A stretch of DNA of 64,000 nucleotides from a virus, in the IMG/VR virus record IMGVR_UViG_3300042863_002514, positions 55,064 to 119,063 of that record. The stretch is one strand, 5' to 3'. The notes below the pieces were generated by a model. That model worked only from the letters and a program-made list of their open reading frames with translations, ran no database searches and was not told where the DNA came from. Positions 62,008 to 64,000 of the stretch are shown here, piece by piece; position 1 is the first letter of the stretch, and every line of letters starts with the position of its first letter. The translations under genes and the position numbers were made by a program.

Positions 62008-62389
62008 TTTTTGTCCCTTCAACAGCTGAGTTGAACAACTCATTCAATTGATTGTTCAAGTTGATTTGAAGTTGTTTCCTATCAACCTGGGCATTGCCTA
62101 CAATATTCAAGTCTTTGATAGCTTTAGCTAGTTTGGCTCTATCAGCTTCAGCTTTGCTCATTCGTCCTTGCATCATCTCCATGGAGATCTTTTGATCTTG
62201 TGCAAAGTTCTCTAGTTGAGTGATAGCTTGTTTCTGTAAGTCAATAGCTATCTCAGCTTTGGCCACATTAGCAGCCATGATTTGCAGTTGTGTTTGTGTG
62301 TGTTTGAAATAAATGTAAAAAGTGCCAGACAACAGCACAAAGGCACCTACTCCAACCAGCAGCAACTTATTTGACAAAAATCCGAACAT
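61988..62389 (-). CDS. i-spanin-like protein
   Basis: 133 residues. One N-terminal membrane segment (LLLVGVGAFVLLSGTFYIYF) then a long coiled coil (MAANVAKAEIAIDLQKQAITQLEN onward), the i-spanin layout. Overlaps the lipoprotein gene by 20 nt. AGGAG precedes the ATG. Would join inner and outer membranes at lysis. Confidence 0.7.
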   Translation of the reverse strand: MFGFLSNKLLLVGVGAFVLLSGTFYIYFKHTQTQLQIMAANVAKAEIAIDLQKQAITQLENFAQDQKISMEMMQGRMSKAEADRAKLAKAIKDLNIVGNAQVDRKQLQINLNNQLNELFNSAVEGTKNAPTTP

Positions 62390-62398
62390 GTGATTTCT

Positions 62399-62415
62399 CC
62401 TAAATATTATTTAGG
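62399..62415. promoter_or_regulatory. palindromic divergent late promoter
   Basis: CCTAAATATTATTTAGG is a perfect palindrome with one central base and gives CTAAATA on both strands, between the lysis cassette (minus) and the second tagged array (plus). Confidence 0.55.
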
Positions 62416-62436
62416 TTTTTAGAGATTGAGAACATT

Positions 62437-63081
62437 ATGGCCTTAACCACTGAACAAAAAGAGATTTGGAACACATTCAAACTCTATTATGATTCCTCGC
62501 GTATTAGGCAAATACGCTTTGACGATGAAAACAAGCTGAATCTCACTGGAGATATACAATTCCTTATGGGATCATCAGGATTCAATGTAAGGTTTGGCGA
62601 GGTCAAAGGCATGTTCAATGTCAGCAGTATGGGATTGAAAAGTCTTGAAGGGGCGCCCACAAGCGTTACTGGGGTGTTTTCTGTGGCACGCAACAGTAAC
62701 CTTGAAAGTCTCAAGGGAGGACCAATTGAGGTGGGAGAAGACTACACTGCCTATAGTTGTAAGCTGACCAATCTCATTGGTGCGCCAAAAAAAGTTGGCG
62801 GTGCATTTATGGTGTTCAAAAATCCCCTCACTAGCCTTGAAGGCTGTCCTGACCACATTGCTGGTACCATGAGTTTGGATTACGAACCAGACTTGCCTCT
62901 GCTACGAACATTAGTAGCACTTCATGTTGATTTCACACCAGGCCAAGCCAAGGTAAGTTGGGACAAAGTAATTCAATGCCATGATATTTTGAACAAATAC
63001 GCAGGGCAAGGCAAACGAGCAATGTTTGACTGCCAAAAAGACTTGGAAGATGCAGGCTTTGAAGGAAATGCCAGATGGTAG
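62437..63081 (+). CDS. LRR-like tagged protein (array 2, no. 1)
   Basis: 214 residues. First gene of the second array; its start MALTTEQKEIWNTFKLYY differs from the ATGGTA-type starts. Repeats SMGLKSLEGAPTSVTGVF and others; DLPLLRTLV; tag GQGKRAMFDCQKDLEDAG. Driven by the palindromic late promoter. Confidence 0.75.
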   Translation: MALTTEQKEIWNTFKLYYDSSRIRQIRFDDENKLNLTGDIQFLMGSSGFNVRFGEVKGMFNVSSMGLKSLEGAPTSVTGVFSVARNSNLESLKGGPIEVGEDYTAYSCKLTNLIGAPKKVGGAFMVFKNPLTSLEGCPDHIAGTMSLDYEPDLPLLRTLVALHVDFTPGQAKVSWDKVIQCHDILNKYAGQGKRAMFDCQKDLEDAGFEGNARW

Positions 63082-63872
63082 ACAAAAAAGAAGTAATGGC
63101 TTTGTTGGAAAAATATTTCAAAACAACTGGTTCAATAACCATTGATGATAAGGGATTGGTTAGTTGTACAGGTATGGTAACTCCTAAAAAGAAGTTGAAG
63201 AGATTGCCTGTTGCTTTTGATAAGGTTGGTGGTAGTTTCAAGTGCGGCAACAACCAGCTCACCACACTTGAAGGTGGGCCCATTTCAGTTGGTGGTGATT
63301 TCTGGTGCTACAACAACCAGCTCACCACACTCCAAGGTGCACCCACTTCAGTTGGTGGTAGTTTCTCGTGCAGCGACCAGCAGCTCACCACACTTGAAGG
63401 TGCACCCACTTCAGTTGGTGGTGATTTCTTGTGCCACAACAACCAGCTCACCACACTTGAAGGTGGGCCCATTTCAGTTGGTGGTAGTTTATTGTGCTAT
63501 AACAACCAGCTCACCACACTTGAAGGTGGGCCCACTTCAGTTGGTCGTCATTACGATTGCTCCAACAACCAGCTCACTACACTTGAAGGTGCGCCCACTT
63601 CAATTGGTGGTAGTTTCGACTGCCACAACAACCAGCTCACCACACTTGAAGGAATGCCAACCATACCTGGAATCTTACATCTCTCCTATAGCTCCACTTT
63701 GCCACTGCTTCGTTGTTTGCTCGCAAAAGAGATTCAACTGTATCCTGAGAATGGGAAGCACAAAACAGCTGAAAAAATTCTCAATCGATACGCAGGAAAC
63801 GGCATACGATACTTGTTTGAATGCCAAAAAGACTTAGAAGATGCTGGATTTGAAGGAAATGCCAGATGGTAG
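63075..63872 (+). CDS. LRR-like tagged protein with near-identical repeats (array 2, no. 2)
   Basis: 265 residues. Start MVDKKEVMALLEKYFKTTG. Eight repeats of 21 residues, NNQLTTLEGAPTSVGGSF with few changes; the 63-nt DNA repeats are nearly the same, so they are recent or kept alike by recombination. Ends YSSTLPLLRCL and a variant tag (GNGIRYLFECQKDLEDAG). Confidence 0.8.
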   Translation: MVDKKEVMALLEKYFKTTGSITIDDKGLVSCTGMVTPKKKLKRLPVAFDKVGGSFKCGNNQLTTLEGGPISVGGDFWCYNNQLTTLQGAPTSVGGSFSCSDQQLTTLEGAPTSVGGDFLCHNNQLTTLEGGPISVGGSLLCYNNQLTTLEGGPTSVGRHYDCSNNQLTTLEGAPTSIGGSFDCHNNQLTTLEGMPTIPGILHLSYSSTLPLLRCLLAKEIQLYPENGKHKTAEKILNRYAGNGIRYLFECQKDLEDAGFEGNARW

Positions 63873-64000
63873 ACAAAAAAGAAGTAATGGCTTTGTTGAA
63901 AGCTAATTTCAAAACAACTGGTTCAATAACCATTGACGATAAGGGATTGGTTAGTTGTACAGGTATGGTAACTCCTAAAAAGAAGTTGAAGAGATTGCCT
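63866..64000 (+). CDS. LRR-like tagged protein (array 2, no. 3), cut by window end
   Basis: Start MVDKKEVMALLKANFKTTG, preceded by the same ATGGTAG overlap. The 135 nt present are nearly the same as the start of the previous gene. It continues beyond the window. Confidence 0.75.
   Translation, partial: MVDKKEVMALLKANFKTTGSITIDDKGLVSCTGMVTPKKKLKRLP

Noticed and set aside
63211-63837. 208-codon plus-strand frame inside the repeat gene at 63075
   Set aside because: Alternative frame of near-identical 63-nt repeats; starts inside the real gene and has no ribosome site.

Overview
The window looks like part of the genome of a large T4-like (myovirus-type) tailed phage, probably of an aquatic Gram-negative host. 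The evidence is the densely packed small overlapping genes, T4-style late promoters (TATAAATA and close variants) ahead of structural, lysis and effector genes, long collagen-like fibre proteins, about 27 tRNA genes, and phage-type auxiliary genes such as heme oxygenase with a bilin reductase, as known from marine phages. The host cannot be named from the sequence. No terminase, capsid or replication gene lies in this window.

Layout. 0-6 kb: three minus-strand fibre or baseplate-type proteins. 6-10 kb: small metabolic genes (A-type Fe-S carrier, superoxide dismutase, SpeD, HAD phosphatase, dCMP deaminase, Dps-like). 10-12 kb: a plus-strand collagen-like fibre. 12-17 kb: regulators, a family of tiny paralogues, a first ADP-ribosyltransferase and a kinase-fold protein facing a tyrosine phosphatase. 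15.8-24.3 kb: amber suppressor tRNA, tRNA(CAU) with tilS, an R2K-type ATP-grasp, homospermidine synthase, a glucosaminidase, Sir2 and a first tRNA cluster. 24.8-30.8 kb: ten head-to-tail genes that share one C-terminal tag; nine of them also carry LRR-like repeats. 30.8-44.5 kb: SleB-type endolysin, queuosine-precursor transporter, Smr, prolyl hydroxylase, iron-permease-like protein, a second large tRNA cluster with aberrant members, and three glycosyltransferases. 44.5-49.5 kb: a 1,360-residue fibre and small structural genes. 49.6-53 kb: an RF1-like release factor interrupted by UGA, a primary-type sigma factor, and bilin synthesis. 53-59.3 kb: nadV invaded by a homing endonuclease, pyrE and nadM. 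59.4-62.4 kb: a desaturase scrap, a second ADP-ribosyltransferase and the holin/spanin cassette. 62.4-64 kb: a second tagged LRR array running off the end.

Themes. (1) NAD+: NadV and NadM share a promoter type and a leader motif; two ADP-ribosyltransferases and a sirtuin consume NAD+. (2) Translation: many tRNAs, an amber suppressor, TilS, a release factor, a queuosine-precursor transporter and Smr. (3) Iron, heme and oxygen: Fe-S carrier, SOD, Dps, iron-permease-like protein, heme oxygenase and bilin reductase. (4) Polyamines: SpeD and homospermidine synthase. (5) Transcription: TTGAC(A/G)-N16/17-TATANT promoters drive tRNAs and metabolic genes, TATAAATA promoters drive late genes, and a sigma factor is encoded. 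A group of late genes appears leaderless (TAAATA 4-5 nt before ATG) and encodes the ADP-ribosyltransferases, kinase-fold proteins and others, possibly virion-packaged effectors. The tRNA anticodon-loop insertions, the release factor UGA, the nadV tail swap and the tagged gene arrays are the most novel points.
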